From contig NZ_PJRT01000027.1 of NCBI RefSeq assembly GCF_002858935.1, positions 62,001 to 126,000 on the forward strand: DNA of 64,000 nt, given 5' to 3'. The DNA comes from Pantoea endophytica. Lineage in GTDB: Bacteria > Pseudomonadota > Gammaproteobacteria > Enterobacterales > Enterobacteriaceae. The notes below the pieces were generated by a model. It made no database searches, was not told the origin of the DNA, and was given only the letters and a program-made list of their open reading frames with translations. Positions 7,281 through 16,251 of the stretch are shown piece after piece (position 1 is the first letter of the stretch; each line of letters opens with the position of its first letter). Both the position numbers and the translations under genes were made by a program.

Positions 7281-9491
7281 ATGAAAAGAAGAGAAGTCTT
7301 GCAGGCCGCAGCCTCCTCGATTGTTACTGCGCTCTCAGTGAGTGCGTTTTCCAGCTACGCCGCAAAAAGTGGTCAGCTAACGTTAAAATCCGTCGATCCC
7401 GCCAGCGTACCGGCAGGCGATGTGCCGATTCTGACGCCAGAAAACGTCTATACCATGCCGCCGCAGTTCTGGCAGAACTTCGAGGGCAAACTGTGGATCG
7501 GTAAAGCGGGCAGCGATGCCAGCCAGGCCGGCAACCAGATCCCGGTGTTTCTGCGCGATGCCAATGGCAAAGTGTCACAAATCAGCCAGCCGATTGCGTT
7601 GAACAAGGGCAACTTCGCCCAGTTCATTCACGACAATGCGGCGCTGATCGCCAATCCCGCGCACTCAATGGTGGTGGAGGACGATCAGGGCCACACGCTG
7701 TTCTCCATTAGCGATGTCTCGCGCCCCAATCAAAGCAACTTCAGCCAGCGTCTGGCGCAGCCGAATGGTTACCAACTGATTGGTGAAATCCCATCTGTTG
7801 AAGAGCTGCGCAAAACCCGTCCGCTGTTTGCCGGTGCCAAAATCAAGCTGAAAAGCTGGCACGAAGGGCTGGAAGTGGGCGGCGGCGAGTTCGTCGGCAC
7901 CTTCGGTGATGGCAAAGATGACGGCGGCGTGAACTTCAGCGGCAACGGTTTTACCTGGCGTCGCGTGGTGGAAGATTTTAATCGCCTGACGCTGTTTGAT
8001 TTCGGTGCTATTGCCGACGGCAAAACCGACACAGCACCGGCTATCAAAGCCATGTATCAATGGTCGATTGATGCCAGCCAGCAGATTTGCGTGCAATTCC
8101 CGGCTGGCACCTTCTTTGTCTCTGAATGTGATTTCGGTGACGAAGGACGTCGCTTCTTCCGCATTTCCGGCGCGATGGTCAACTTCGGTTACTTCCCGGC
8201 GACCACGCTGGTTTCCGACGGTCGCTCCGAATTCCTGTTCCAGGTAAATGCGCGCTGGACGGAAATCTCCAACCTGAATTTCAACGGCAACACCGACAAG
8301 CGTCCAAACAAGCAGGGTTTGTTCCGCAATACCTGTCCGGGCGGCCAGTTCTTCCGTGGTGCCTGCTTGCGCTTCAATCAGGTGGGCGGCGTTTCGCTCA
8401 GCCTGCTGGATACGCTGGATTGCAAAATCGACCAGTGGTACGCCAACGCCTGTACCGGCGATGTGATTAAGGCCAGCTGGTCGGGGCAAAAGGCCGGTGC
8501 CTGGGACCACAGCACCGCGATTGAGCTCTCCAACTTCAACGCCCAGCACTGTAAAGGCGGCATGGTGTTGAATCTGCCGCGCTGCAGCCAATCCATCATC
8601 CACAACGGCTGGATTGAGCACAGCGATTTCCCTGGCGACATCTCGAACGGCCAGTGGATTGTCGATGCGCTAAGCATTGAGGATTGTAAGAACCCGCTTA
8701 ACGCGCGTAACTCGCGCCTTAATATGCGCCAGACCAATCTGCAGTCGGGCAGCTGGATTGATAACTCGCTGGAAGGCGAGCGCTGGCTGAACATCTGGGA
8801 AATGGGCTCAACGCGCGTTGAATCTTACGGCGTCGCCATTGATGGCAGTCTGAAATACAACTACATCACCTCGCGCTTCCGCCTGACCAACAACAGCGAT
8901 CAGCAAACCTGGTTTGAACTCGGCAACTTCTACTCGCCAACGGTGGGCGATAGCTGGGAGATCGAGGTATTTGGTCAGTCGCAGTTCAATAACGGTACTG
9001 CCAATCAGCCGCTGATGGATGTCATCGACGGTAAAGGCACCGGCGGACGCGCGGTGATTCATCTGCAGCGCAAGAAAAACAAAGCGGAAGCCAGCTGGTC
9101 AGCGGAAGGTAGCTCGCCGGTGGTGGAGGTACGTTTCGAACCGCGCACCGATACCGACACCAAAGTGTTCGTGAAGTTAGCGGGCTGGACGCCGACCACC
9201 GCTGTGCTGATCAAAAGCACCGCCAAGGATCGCTTCCTGACCGGTCGCTGCGCGCGCGTTGACGCCGTGATGGACAAAGGCGCGCCGGGCAGCGCAGCGC
9301 AACAGGCCCCGCAGCGTTTTAGCCTGCACAACGGTAAAGCCGGCATCGGCGGTAACGAGCAGGGCGATCTGCTGCTGGCCTCGCGCGCGCTGAAGCCGGA
9401 ACAGGTGGATACGCGCGAACCTAAAGGTTTCATCTCGGTGGTGATCAATGGCGAGCAGGTGGCTATGCCGTATTTCGCCGTTAAATCGTAA
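7281..9491 (+). CDS. amsF: AmsF-like exported exopolysaccharide-processing protein (beta-helix, pectate-lyase superfamily)
   Basis: 736 residues. The N-terminus MKRREVLQAAASSIVTALSV has a double arginine and a hydrophobic stretch, resembling a twin-arginine export signal, with cleavage likely near SSYA-AK. Around residue 235 the segment FDFGAIADGKTDTAPAIKA matches the start of the pectate-lyase superfamily right-handed beta-helix, as in phage tailspikes. In Erwinia amylovora AmsF is a large exported protein of amylovoran synthesis, proposed to process the polymer or its repeats in the periplasm. The gene lies between GT4 and pyruvyltransferase genes, in the same order as in Erwinia. The exact reaction is not settled. 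Confidence 0.85.
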   Translation: MKRREVLQAAASSIVTALSVSAFSSYAAKSGQLTLKSVDPASVPAGDVPILTPENVYTMPPQFWQNFEGKLWIGKAGSDASQAGNQIPVFLRDANGKVSQISQPIALNKGNFAQFIHDNAALIANPAHSMVVEDDQGHTLFSISDVSRPNQSNFSQRLAQPNGYQLIGEIPSVEELRKTRPLFAGAKIKLKSWHEGLEVGGGEFVGTFGDGKDDGGVNFSGNGFTWRRVVEDFNRLTLFDFGAIADGKTDTAPAIKAMYQWSIDASQQICVQFPAGTFFVSECDFGDEGRRFFRISGAMVNFGYFPATTLVSDGRSEFLFQVNARWTEISNLNFNGNTDKRPNKQGLFRNTCPGGQFFRGACLRFNQVGGVSLSLLDTLDCKIDQWYANACTGDVIKASWSGQKAGAWDHSTAIELSNFNAQHCKGGMVLNLPRCSQSIIHNGWIEHSDFPGDISNGQWIVDALSIEDCKNPLNARNSRLNMRQTNLQSGSWIDNSLEGERWLNIWEMGSTRVESYGVAIDGSLKYNYITSRFRLTNNSDQQTWFELGNFYSPTVGDSWEIEVFGQSQFNNGTANQPLMDVIDGKGTGGRAVIHLQRKKNKAEASWSAEGSSPVVEVRFEPRTDTDTKVFVKLAGWTPTTAVLIKSTAKDRFLTGRCARVDAVMDKGAPGSAAQQAPQRFSLHNGKAGIGGNEQGDLLLASRALKPEQVDTREPKGFISVVINGEQVAMPYFAVKS

Positions 9492-9503
9492 CGCACACTA
9501 ATT

Positions 9504-9565
9504 GTAGCGGCGCAATGTATTGCGCAATGCCAATTTCAGGTACGCGCGATGCATCGCGCCGCTAC
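9504..9565. repeat. Paired GTAG-headed palindromes (REP/BIME-like) between amsF and amsJ
   Basis: Outer 10-bp perfect inverted arms start with GTAG (9504-9513 and 9556-9565). Each encloses its own palindrome: 9510-9525 (7-bp arms, 2-base loop) and 9544-9559 (perfect 16 bp). The same heads recur elsewhere in this window. GTAG heads are characteristic of REP sequences linked to REP-associated tyrosine transposases. The remaining 158 bp before amsJ (9566-9723) hold only an AT-rich leader with a small dyad at 9688-9702. Confidence 0.75.
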
Positions 9566-9723
9566 GGAATGTGCATAGTTTGTAAGCAGTACTGAATAGA
9601 AATGCAATTAGCACCACTTTTTTGGGGTTTACTCCCATTGCAGTCCTTTGAATCAGAGTTCACTTTGCCAGTGCAGCTATTGGCGGCTTGTAAAAATTAC
9701 AAAAATTTTTCCGGAGTTTTTTT

Positions 9724-10986
9724 ATGAAGATTTTATTGGTAGGAAACCATACCTGTGGAAATCGTGGGGATGGCGCGATTTTACGTGGGCTGATTGATTC
9801 ACTCAAATCCGCGCGTGCGGATTTGGATATCGATGTGATCAGCCGTTATCCAACAAGCTCTGGCTATTTACTGCAGCAGGATATCCAGCAGGATTCCCTG
9901 TTCCTGCACAACAGCAAGTCGGGCAAAGGATTAGTGGGCAGCCTGAAACGCAAGGTGGCGAACCGCTTGATGCCGGACATCATGATGGCGCACCTTGGCA
10001 AAGGCGGCGTGTACAAATCCTTCTCGGTGCCACCGCATCTGGCGGCGTTCACCCAAAGCCTTGCGCAGTACGACGCGATTATTCAGGTTGGCGGCTCGTT
10101 CTTCGTCGATCTCTACGGCGTGACCCAATTCGACCACGCGCTCTGTGCGCTGATGGCGAAAAAGCCGCTGCATATGGTCGGTCACTCGGTGGGTCCGTTC
10201 GAGAACCCGCGCGTTAATGCGCTGGCGAACTTTGTCTTTGATCGCGTTGACAGCCTGGTGCTGCGCGAAGAGGTGAGCTACGACCGCCTGAAGCAAGATG
10301 GCGTGACCACCAGCAAAGTGAAGAAGGGCGTTGATACCGCGTTCCTGGTTGAAGCGCGTGAAGTGGCTAATCCAAGCCATAACCTGCTGCACTGGCAGGC
10401 GATTATTAGCGCACGCAAAACCATTGCGATTACCGTGCGTGAACTGGCGCCGTTCGACAAACGTCTTGGCGTAACACAGAAAGAGTATGAAGCTGCCTTT
10501 GGCCGCGTGATTAACGCGATGATTGCCGAAGGTTATCAGGTGGTTGCCTTCTCTACCTGTACCGGTATTGATAGCTACGCCAAAGACGACCGCATGGTGG
10601 CGCTGACGTTGCGCGATCATGTCGAGCATCCCGAGCATTACCATGTCATCATGGACGAGTTCAACGACCTCGAACTCGGCATCCTCCTCAGCCATTGTCA
10701 TCTGACCATTGGTACCCGCCTGCACTCCGCCATCATCTCCATGAATTTTGGTACGCCAGCCGTGGCCATCAACTACGAGCACAAGTCGCTCGGCGTGATG
10801 AAACAGCTTGGCCTGCCGCAGATGGCCACCGATGTGCAGAGCCTGATGGACGGTTCGCTCATCGATAAAGTGCAGACGGTGCTGGCCGACTACGACAACG
10901 TGAAACACAAAGTTGATACCGCGGTGGCGCAGGAGCGTGAGATTGGTAACCGCATTACAGCAGAAATTCTCAACGTCCTGGGGTGA
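9724..10986 (+). CDS. amsJ: Polysaccharide pyruvyltransferase, AmsJ-like
   Basis: 420 residues of the polysaccharide pyruvyl transferase family. The N-terminal MKILLVGNHTCGNRGDGAILRGLI and the C-terminal HLTIGTRLHSAIISMNFGTPAVAINYEHKS segments are hallmark regions of the CsaB/AmsJ type. The enzyme adds a pyruvate ketal, from phosphoenolpyruvate, to a sugar in the repeat, giving the polymer acidic charge; AmsJ is needed for amylovoran in Erwinia. GGAG at 9713-9716 serves as ribosome binding site for ATG 9724. amsK starts 4 bp after the stop, so the two are probably translationally linked. Confidence 0.9.
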   Translation: MKILLVGNHTCGNRGDGAILRGLIDSLKSARADLDIDVISRYPTSSGYLLQQDIQQDSLFLHNSKSGKGLVGSLKRKVANRLMPDIMMAHLGKGGVYKSFSVPPHLAAFTQSLAQYDAIIQVGGSFFVDLYGVTQFDHALCALMAKKPLHMVGHSVGPFENPRVNALANFVFDRVDSLVLREEVSYDRLKQDGVTTSKVKKGVDTAFLVEAREVANPSHNLLHWQAIISARKTIAITVRELAPFDKRLGVTQKEYEAAFGRVINAMIAEGYQVVAFSTCTGIDSYAKDDRMVALTLRDHVEHPEHYHVIMDEFNDLELGILLSHCHLTIGTRLHSAIISMNFGTPAVAINYEHKSLGVMKQLGLPQMATDVQSLMDGSLIDKVQTVLADYDNVKHKVDTAVAQEREIGNRITAEILNVLG

Positions 10987-10990
10987 AGTG

Positions 10991-12214
10991 ATGAAGCTGA
11001 CCTTTTTCACCATGCGTTTTCCTGTTGCCTCTGAGACCTTTGTGCTCAATCAGGTGACGCATTTCATCGATGCAGGCTACGACGTGGAGATTATCTCCGT
11101 GTTTCCGGGCGATATGATTAATCGCCACGCCGCGTTCGATGACTACAATTTGGCAGCGAAAACCCACTATTTACTGCCGGAAGAGAAAGTATCCAACCTT
11201 GATAAGCTGACGCAGCGTATCGGGTTAATACTGCCGAAAATCACCAAAGGCGCGCTGCTCAAGTCGCTGAATGTGCGTCGCTACGGCGCACAGGCCAGCA
11301 AACTGCTGCTGCCGGCGATTGTCGCCAACACCAGGCAGCCTTACACCGCCGATGTGTTTCTGGTGCACTTCGGCTATGCCGGCGCACTGGCTAACAAGCT
11401 GCGCGAACTCGGCGTGCTGAAAGGCAAGCAGGCGACGGTGTTCCACGGCGCGGATATTTCGCGTCGTCACATCCTCGAAGAGCACAAGCTCGACTACGTC
11501 AACCTGTTCAAACAGAGCGAACTGATGCTGCCTATCAGCCACTTGTGGGAGAACAAGCTGATTGAGATGGGTTGTCCGCGCGCCAAGGTGCATGTCACGC
11601 GTATGGGCATCGAGCCGGAGAAGTTTAACTTCCGTCCGCGCGAGGCGTTCCATCAACCGTTGCGCATCGTCTCAGTCGCGCGTCTGACCGAGAAGAAAGG
11701 GTTGGATGTGGCGGTGAAAGCCAGCGAAATCCTGCGCAATAATGGCGGCCAGTTCCAGTTCACCATCATCGGTAACGGCGAGCAGGATGGCATGATGCGC
11801 GAGCACATCGCGCGCGCTGGATTGCAGGATTACGTCACCATGCCGGGCTTCAAGCCGCAGGATGAAATTCGTCAGGCGCTGAACGAGGCGGACATCTTCC
11901 TGCTGCCGTCTAAAACCGCCGCAGATGGCGATATGGAAGGCATTCCGGTGGCGCTGATGGAAGCGATGGCAGTTGGCTTGCCGGTGGTGTCGACCTATCA
12001 CAGCGGCATTCCTGAACTGATTGAGAATGACGTCAGCGGATGGCTGGTGGCCGAAAACGATCCTGACGAGCTGGCAGCGACGTTGCTGCGCCTTTCGCGT
12101 GGCGACGTGGATGTGGCACCGGTGGTCGCCGCTGCGCGGCAGAAAGTCGAAACTGAGTTCAATCAGCACATCGCTTACGGTGAGCTGGCGAAAATTCTGG
12201 AGCGCATGGTGTGA
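10991..12214 (+). CDS. amsK: GT4 glycosyltransferase, AmsK-like
   Basis: 407 residues, the same length I recall for Erwinia AmsK. GT-B features: FHGADISRRHI in the N-terminal domain, RIVSVARLTEKKGLDVAVKASEIL at the inter-domain start and EGIPVALMEAMAVGLPVVSTYHSGIPELI as the donor-binding E-x7-E region. ATG 10991 (MKLTFFTMRFP) is chosen; the frame extends upstream into amsJ but nothing there supports a start. The 3' end overlaps the flippase start by 4 bases. It is a cytoplasmic sugar transferase of the exopolysaccharide repeat. Confidence 0.88.
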   Translation: MKLTFFTMRFPVASETFVLNQVTHFIDAGYDVEIISVFPGDMINRHAAFDDYNLAAKTHYLLPEEKVSNLDKLTQRIGLILPKITKGALLKSLNVRRYGAQASKLLLPAIVANTRQPYTADVFLVHFGYAGALANKLRELGVLKGKQATVFHGADISRRHILEEHKLDYVNLFKQSELMLPISHLWENKLIEMGCPRAKVHVTRMGIEPEKFNFRPREAFHQPLRIVSVARLTEKKGLDVAVKASEILRNNGGQFQFTIIGNGEQDGMMREHIARAGLQDYVTMPGFKPQDEIRQALNEADIFLLPSKTAADGDMEGIPVALMEAMAVGLPVVSTYHSGIPELIENDVSGWLVAENDPDELAATLLRLSRGDVDVAPVVAAARQKVETEFNQHIAYGELAKILERMV

Positions 12215-13551
12215 GCGGATTAAAAAAACAGGCCGTTTGGCTGTTTGGTAGTACCTGTTTTGCCGCATTGCTTCAGGTGTTACAGCTCGCCGTGCTGGCG
12301 CGCAAACTGGAAACGCACGAGCTGGGTTTACTGGCGATCATCAATGCGATTCTGGCGGTGGCGACCGTGCTGCAGGACATGGGCATGAGCAGCTATATCG
12401 TGCATCGCCAGGATATTAATCGCCGTGAGCAGAGCACCATTTATTGGGTGAACGTGTCGCTCAGTTTCTGCACCGGCTTGATTATGCTGGCGATTGCCTA
12501 TCCGGTGGCGTGGTTCTATCACTTGCCGGAGTTGGTGGGCTTGATCATGCTCACCAGCCTCAACTTCCTGGTATTGGGACATCTGTCGCAGTATCAGGCG
12601 CACTATGTGAAAACCAAACGCATGGTGACGCTGGCGAAGATTGAGATGGCCACCAAGCTGTTCGCGTTCCTGTGTACCGTGGCGATGCTGTATTACACCT
12701 CGCTTACCGTGGCGGCGGCGATTCTTGGTCTGTTCATCAACGCCTTCACGCGCATTCTCTGCATGATCTACTTCGGCGAGAAATCGTGGCGTCCGACCTG
12801 GGAGTTCGACGGCAAAACCTTCGTCAGCGCCGTACGTTATGGCGTGTATCAGCTTGGATCGCAGACCATCAACCAGCTGCGTACCCAGGCCGATGCGCTG
12901 ATCGTCGGTAAAGTGATGGGTGCGGAGATGCTGGGGATTTACTCGCTGGCAAAAGAGCTGATTCTGCAACCGCTGAAGCTGGTTTCGCCGGTGATTAACC
13001 GCCTGGCATTGCCGCGCTTCGCTGAGAAGCAGCACGATCCAGAGCAGCTGAAAAAGCTGTTCCTGAAAGGCACCTTCGTCATCATGCTGTTCAGTAGCGC
13101 GATGTATCTGGCGATTGGCATTCTTTCCCCGGTCATTGTGCGCGTGCTGTACGGCGCTTCGCATGAGCAGGTTTACCATCTGATCCCGCTGATGCTGCTG
13201 TTTGGCATGCTGCGTCCGATGGGCGGCTTAACCGGCGCGATTTCCCAAGCCAACGGCCGCACCAATGTTGAGTTCTACTGGAACATTGTGGCGAGCCTGG
13301 TGGTGGTTGCGGTGCTGGCGACGACCTACATCTGGCCGAACGTGTTGTATGTGGCGCTGACGCTCTCGATCTCGCAGGTGCTGATTTCGGCCTTTGCCCA
13401 TCCGTTCTTCATCAAGCCGGTGATTGGCATCCGCTTTATGCCGTATGCACGTCAGTGGGTTTCGGTGTCGGTGGTGTTTGTTGCGCTGATGATGCTGGTA
13501 AACCACTTCAACCTGTTCGTGATGCCGGAATGGTTTGAGGGCTGGCTGTAG
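12211..13551 (+). CDS. wzx: Wzx/AmsL-type repeat-unit flippase
   Basis: 446 residues, about twelve membrane segments, of the polysaccharide transporter (MATE/MOP-like) family. It moves the finished undecaprenyl-linked repeat from the cytoplasmic to the periplasmic face for polymerisation. The GTG start at 12211 overlaps the amsK stop (GTGA), so translation is probably coupled. Position and length agree with AmsL of Erwinia. It closes the ams-like block; galF follows after a 326-bp gap. Confidence 0.88.
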   Translation: MSGLKKQAVWLFGSTCFAALLQVLQLAVLARKLETHELGLLAIINAILAVATVLQDMGMSSYIVHRQDINRREQSTIYWVNVSLSFCTGLIMLAIAYPVAWFYHLPELVGLIMLTSLNFLVLGHLSQYQAHYVKTKRMVTLAKIEMATKLFAFLCTVAMLYYTSLTVAAAILGLFINAFTRILCMIYFGEKSWRPTWEFDGKTFVSAVRYGVYQLGSQTINQLRTQADALIVGKVMGAEMLGIYSLAKELILQPLKLVSPVINRLALPRFAEKQHDPEQLKKLFLKGTFVIMLFSSAMYLAIGILSPVIVRVLYGASHEQVYHLIPLMLLFGMLRPMGGLTGAISQANGRTNVEFYWNIVASLVVVAVLATTYIWPNVLYVALTLSISQVLISAFAHPFFIKPVIGIRFMPYARQWVSVSVVFVALMMLVNHFNLFVMPEWFEGWL

Positions 13552-13567
13552 ACATCAACATCCAACC

Positions 13568-13638
13568 CGCGTGATGAATCGCGCCGCTACAGATGACTCA
13601 ATGTTTACACGGTCCGTAGCGGCGCCATTTATGGCGCA
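13568..13638. repeat. Tail-to-tail GTAG-headed palindrome pair between wzx and galF
   Basis: One unit reads on the minus strand from its GTAG head at 13590 down to about 13568, the other on the plus strand from the GTAG head at 13616 to 13638 with a 7-bp palindrome (13622-13637). The 10-base heads (13581-13590, 13616-13625) are exact inverted copies and match those at 9504 and 56928. In the rest of the 326-bp gap (13552-13877) I see only an unremarkable galF leader without a convincing promoter. Confidence 0.7.
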
Positions 13639-13877
13639 TTATCAACTCAGCTTTCAGTCAATCTCTGGTCTCGTCATCTCAAATCCTTTCACGATTTTTC
13701 AGCGGTTTAGCGCATCGGTTCCTCATTGGCATTTCGGCGTTTTTACCGGCCAAATTGGCGATTTTTGATGGTGTGACAGAGAGTTAGTGCCGGTTTTTCA
13801 GATAAAGATTATACTTGCTCGACCGGCCGATCCTGCATAATCGACCCCACGTATTCACTTCATGAAATGGAATAAAT

Positions 13878-14771
13878 ATGACCAAGCTTAAAGCAGTAAT
13901 CCCCGTTGCGGGTCTCGGTATGCATATGCTTCCTGCGACGAAAGCCATTCCGAAAGAGATGCTGCCAATTGTCGACAAACCAATGATTCAATACATTGTT
14001 GACGAATGCGTCGCGGCTGGCATCAAGGAGATTGTGCTGGTCACCCATGCTTCCAAAAATGCAGTGGAAAACCACTTCGATACCACTTATGAGCTGGAAG
14101 CGCTGCTTGAAGCGCGCGTTAAACGTCAGCTGCTGAGCGAAGTGCAGTCAATCTGTCCGCCGGGCGTGACCATCATGAACGTGCGTCAGGCCAACCCGTT
14201 GGGCCTGGGCCACTCCGTGCTGTGCGCGCGTCCAATGATTGGCGACAACCCATTTGTGGTGGTGCTGCCAGACGTGCTGCTGGATGACTCCACCGCTGAC
14301 CACCTGCGTTATAACCTTGCCTCAATGGTTGCGCGTTTCGAAGACACCGGCCACAGCCAGGTGCTGGCGAAACACATGCCGGGCGAAGATCTTACTGAAT
14401 ATGGCGTGCTGACTACCGAAGAGCCGATTGATAACCCAGGCGATATCAGCACCATCACCAGCTTTGTTGAGAAGCCAGAAGCGGGTTCTACCGACTCTGA
14501 CCTGACCGCAGTTGGCCGTTATGTGCTCTCTGCGGATATCTGGGAAGAGCTGGAGCGCACTGAGCCGGGCGCATGGGGCCGCATTCAGCTGACCGATGCT
14601 ATCGCCTCTCTGAGCAAGAAGAAGCCAGTTGATGTGCAGCTGCTGACCGGTACCAGCTACGACTGCGGTCGTAAACTCGGTTATATGCAGGCATTCGTCT
14701 CTTACGGCTTGCGTAACAACGATCAGGGCCGCGATTTCCGCGAATCTATTCAGAAAATCCTGGCGAAATAA
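13878..14771 (+). CDS. galF: GalF, UTP-glucose-1-phosphate uridylyltransferase family protein
   Basis: 297 residues. The nucleotidyltransferase start [35 protein letters not shown] has [10 protein letters not shown] where GalU has GxGTR; this change is typical of GalF and goes with weak catalytic activity, GalF being viewed as a modulator of UDP-glucose supply. It lies between wzx and galE, as in other Pantoea and Erwinia exopolysaccharide loci and at the border of enterobacterial O-antigen loci. A short 7-bp hairpin (14787-14805) without a good T-run lies before galE. Confidence 0.93.
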   Translation: MTKLKAVIPVAGLGMHMLPATKAIPKEMLPIVDKPMIQYIVDECVAAGIKEIVLVTHASKNAVENHFDTTYELEALLEARVKRQLLSEVQSICPPGVTIMNVRQANPLGLGHSVLCARPMIGDNPFVVVLPDVLLDDSTADHLRYNLASMVARFEDTGHSQVLAKHMPGEDLTEYGVLTTEEPIDNPGDISTITSFVEKPEAGSTDSDLTAVGRYVLSADIWEELERTEPGAWGRIQLTDAIASLSKKKPVDVQLLTGTSYDCGRKLGYMQAFVSYGLRNNDQGRDFRESIQKILAK

Positions 14772-14819
14772 GCTTTCTCATTCTCTACCGCGCCTTTAGC
14801 GCGGTTTAAAGGAGTACAC

Positions 14820-15833
14820 ATGGCTATTTTGGTAACGGGCGGAGCGGGATACATCGGCTCCCATACGGTGCTGGCGCTGTTAGAGCGCGGCGACGACGTT
14901 GTGGTCCTGGATAACCTTTGCAATGCTTCCCGCGAAGCCATCAACCGCGTGGAAAAGCTCTCAGGCAAAAAAGCGGTGTTCGTTGAAGGCGACATCCGCG
15001 ATCGCGCCTGCCTGCGTGACCTGTTTGCTACTAATGATATCAGCGCTGTGATTCACTTCGCCGCACTGAAAGCCGTTGGTGAGTCCACGCGCATGCCGCT
15101 GGAATATTACGAAAACAACGTGGCTGGCACTGTGGTGCTGCTGGAAGAGATGCGCGCGGCAGGCGTGTGGAACTTTATCTTCAGCTCATCTGCGACTGTT
15201 TATGGCGCCGATGCACCGGTTCCTTACGTGGAAACCACGCCAATTGGCGGCACCACCAGCCCGTACGGTACCTCGAAGCTGATGATCGAATTCGTGATGC
15301 GCGACTTCGCTAAAGCCGATCCGAATTTCAAAGCCATCGCGCTGCGCTACTTCAACCCGGTTGGCGCGCATGAGTCTGGTGAAATCGGTGAAGACCCAAC
15401 CGGCATTCCTAATAACCTGCTGCCGTACATCGCGCAGGTGGCGATTGGCCGTCTTGAGAAGCTGGGCGTGTTTGGCGATGATTACGACACGCCGGATGGC
15501 ACCGCACAGCGCGACTACATTCACGTTGTCGACCTGGCAGAAGGGCACCTAAAAGCGCTGGACCACTTAGCCAAAGTTGAAGGCTACAAAGCTTACAACC
15601 TCGGTGGCGGCGTGGGCTTCTCCGTGCTGGAGATGATCAAGGCGTTTGAGAAAGCGTCCGGTAAGCCGATTCCGTTCGAGTTTAAGCCACGCCGTGACGG
15701 CGATCTGCCAGCGTTCTGGGCAGATGCAAGTCTCGCAAATACTGAGTTGGACTGGCGTGTGACGCGCGGGATCGATGCCATGATGCGTGATACGTGGAAC
15801 TGGCAGTCGAAGAATCCGAATGGATTTGAGTAA
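14820..15833 (+). CDS. galE: UDP-glucose 4-epimerase
   Basis: 337 residues, short-chain dehydrogenase/epimerase fold: NAD-binding GGAGYIGS at residues 7-14, the FSSSATVYG segment and the catalytic YGTSK (Y-x3-K). It interconverts UDP-glucose and UDP-galactose, giving UDP-galactose for the galactose-rich exopolysaccharide. GGAG lies 6 bases before the ATG. The gene ends the exopolysaccharide operon, with a terminator just after it. Confidence 0.95.
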   Translation: MAILVTGGAGYIGSHTVLALLERGDDVVVLDNLCNASREAINRVEKLSGKKAVFVEGDIRDRACLRDLFATNDISAVIHFAALKAVGESTRMPLEYYENNVAGTVVLLEEMRAAGVWNFIFSSSATVYGADAPVPYVETTPIGGTTSPYGTSKLMIEFVMRDFAKADPNFKAIALRYFNPVGAHESGEIGEDPTGIPNNLLPYIAQVAIGRLEKLGVFGDDYDTPDGTAQRDYIHVVDLAEGHLKALDHLAKVEGYKAYNLGGGVGFSVLEMIKAFEKASGKPIPFEFKPRRDGDLPAFWADASLANTELDWRVTRGIDAMMRDTWNWQSKNPNGFE

Positions 15834-15839
15834 CATTAC

Positions 15840-15863
15840 TGCGGGCCCAGCGCCCGCATTTTT
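15840..15863 (+). terminator. Intrinsic terminator after galE
   Basis: A 7-bp GC-rich stem (15840-15846 with 15852-15858), 5-base loop and a following run of five T. It separates the exopolysaccharide operon from the rml operon. Confidence 0.85.
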
Positions 15864-16017
15864 AACACCTCGTCTGAAAATCACTTCTAAGCTTTCATCA
15901 AAATCTGATTGAGTTGAATTATTGACTCAGCAAACATCACCTCCGACCCAAAGCGGTCAATACTTAAACTAACACCCCGGTAAAATCTGTAATTTGTTCG
16001 TCATTGAACTTTACGAG

Positions 16018-16026
16018 TGGTAGAAT
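16018..16026 (+). promoter_or_regulatory. Candidate extended -10 promoter for the rml operon
   Basis: TGG-TAGAAT forms an extended -10 element about 120 bp before the JUMPStart. The best -35 match (TTCGTC at 15997-16002, 18-bp spacing) is poor, so this is tentative. The rest of the 418-bp galE-rmlB gap is AT-rich leader plus the JUMPStart element. Confidence 0.4.
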
Positions 16027-16142
16027 TCTTAGCTGCTTACCGTTAAACCCTATTTATTGGTTTCGGTAATAAAGAATAGAGTTAACAGCAAGATAGCAGC
16101 ATTAAAGCCGGTGCGCTTTTAATTAAATTTTGCCTTAAACAT

Positions 16143-16181
16143 CAGCTATGTGGGAGCTGCAACCCAAGGGCGGTAGCGTGG
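16143..16181 (+). promoter_or_regulatory. JUMPStart element with ops site (RfaH recruitment)
   Basis: The 12-base ops core GGCGGTAGCGTG is exact at 16169-16180. The preceding bases from CAG at 16143 follow the JUMPStart consensus with few differences (GGAGCTG, then CCAAGG). In enterobacteria RNA polymerase pauses at ops and recruits RfaH, which prevents early termination in long surface-polysaccharide operons. It lies 71 bp before rmlB, as expected for a leader element. Confidence 0.92.
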
Positions 16182-16251
16182 CTGAATGACACAGTAGAAT
16201 AATTCCAATTGGTATAAGCCTCACTGAGCGAGTCAGGAAAAACGGGACGTT

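Noticed and set aside
7665..8621. Minus-strand open frame of 318 codons inside amsF
   Set aside because: Shadow of amsF with low-complexity, motif-free translation and no ribosome binding site.
13800..13860. Sigma-70 promoter for galF (TTGCTC with CATAAT)
   Set aside because: Spacing of 15 bp and poor match in both boxes; not strong enough to annotate.
14787..14805. Terminator between galF and galE
   Set aside because: A 7-bp stem is present but only two T follow before the galE ribosome binding site, so termination is unlikely.
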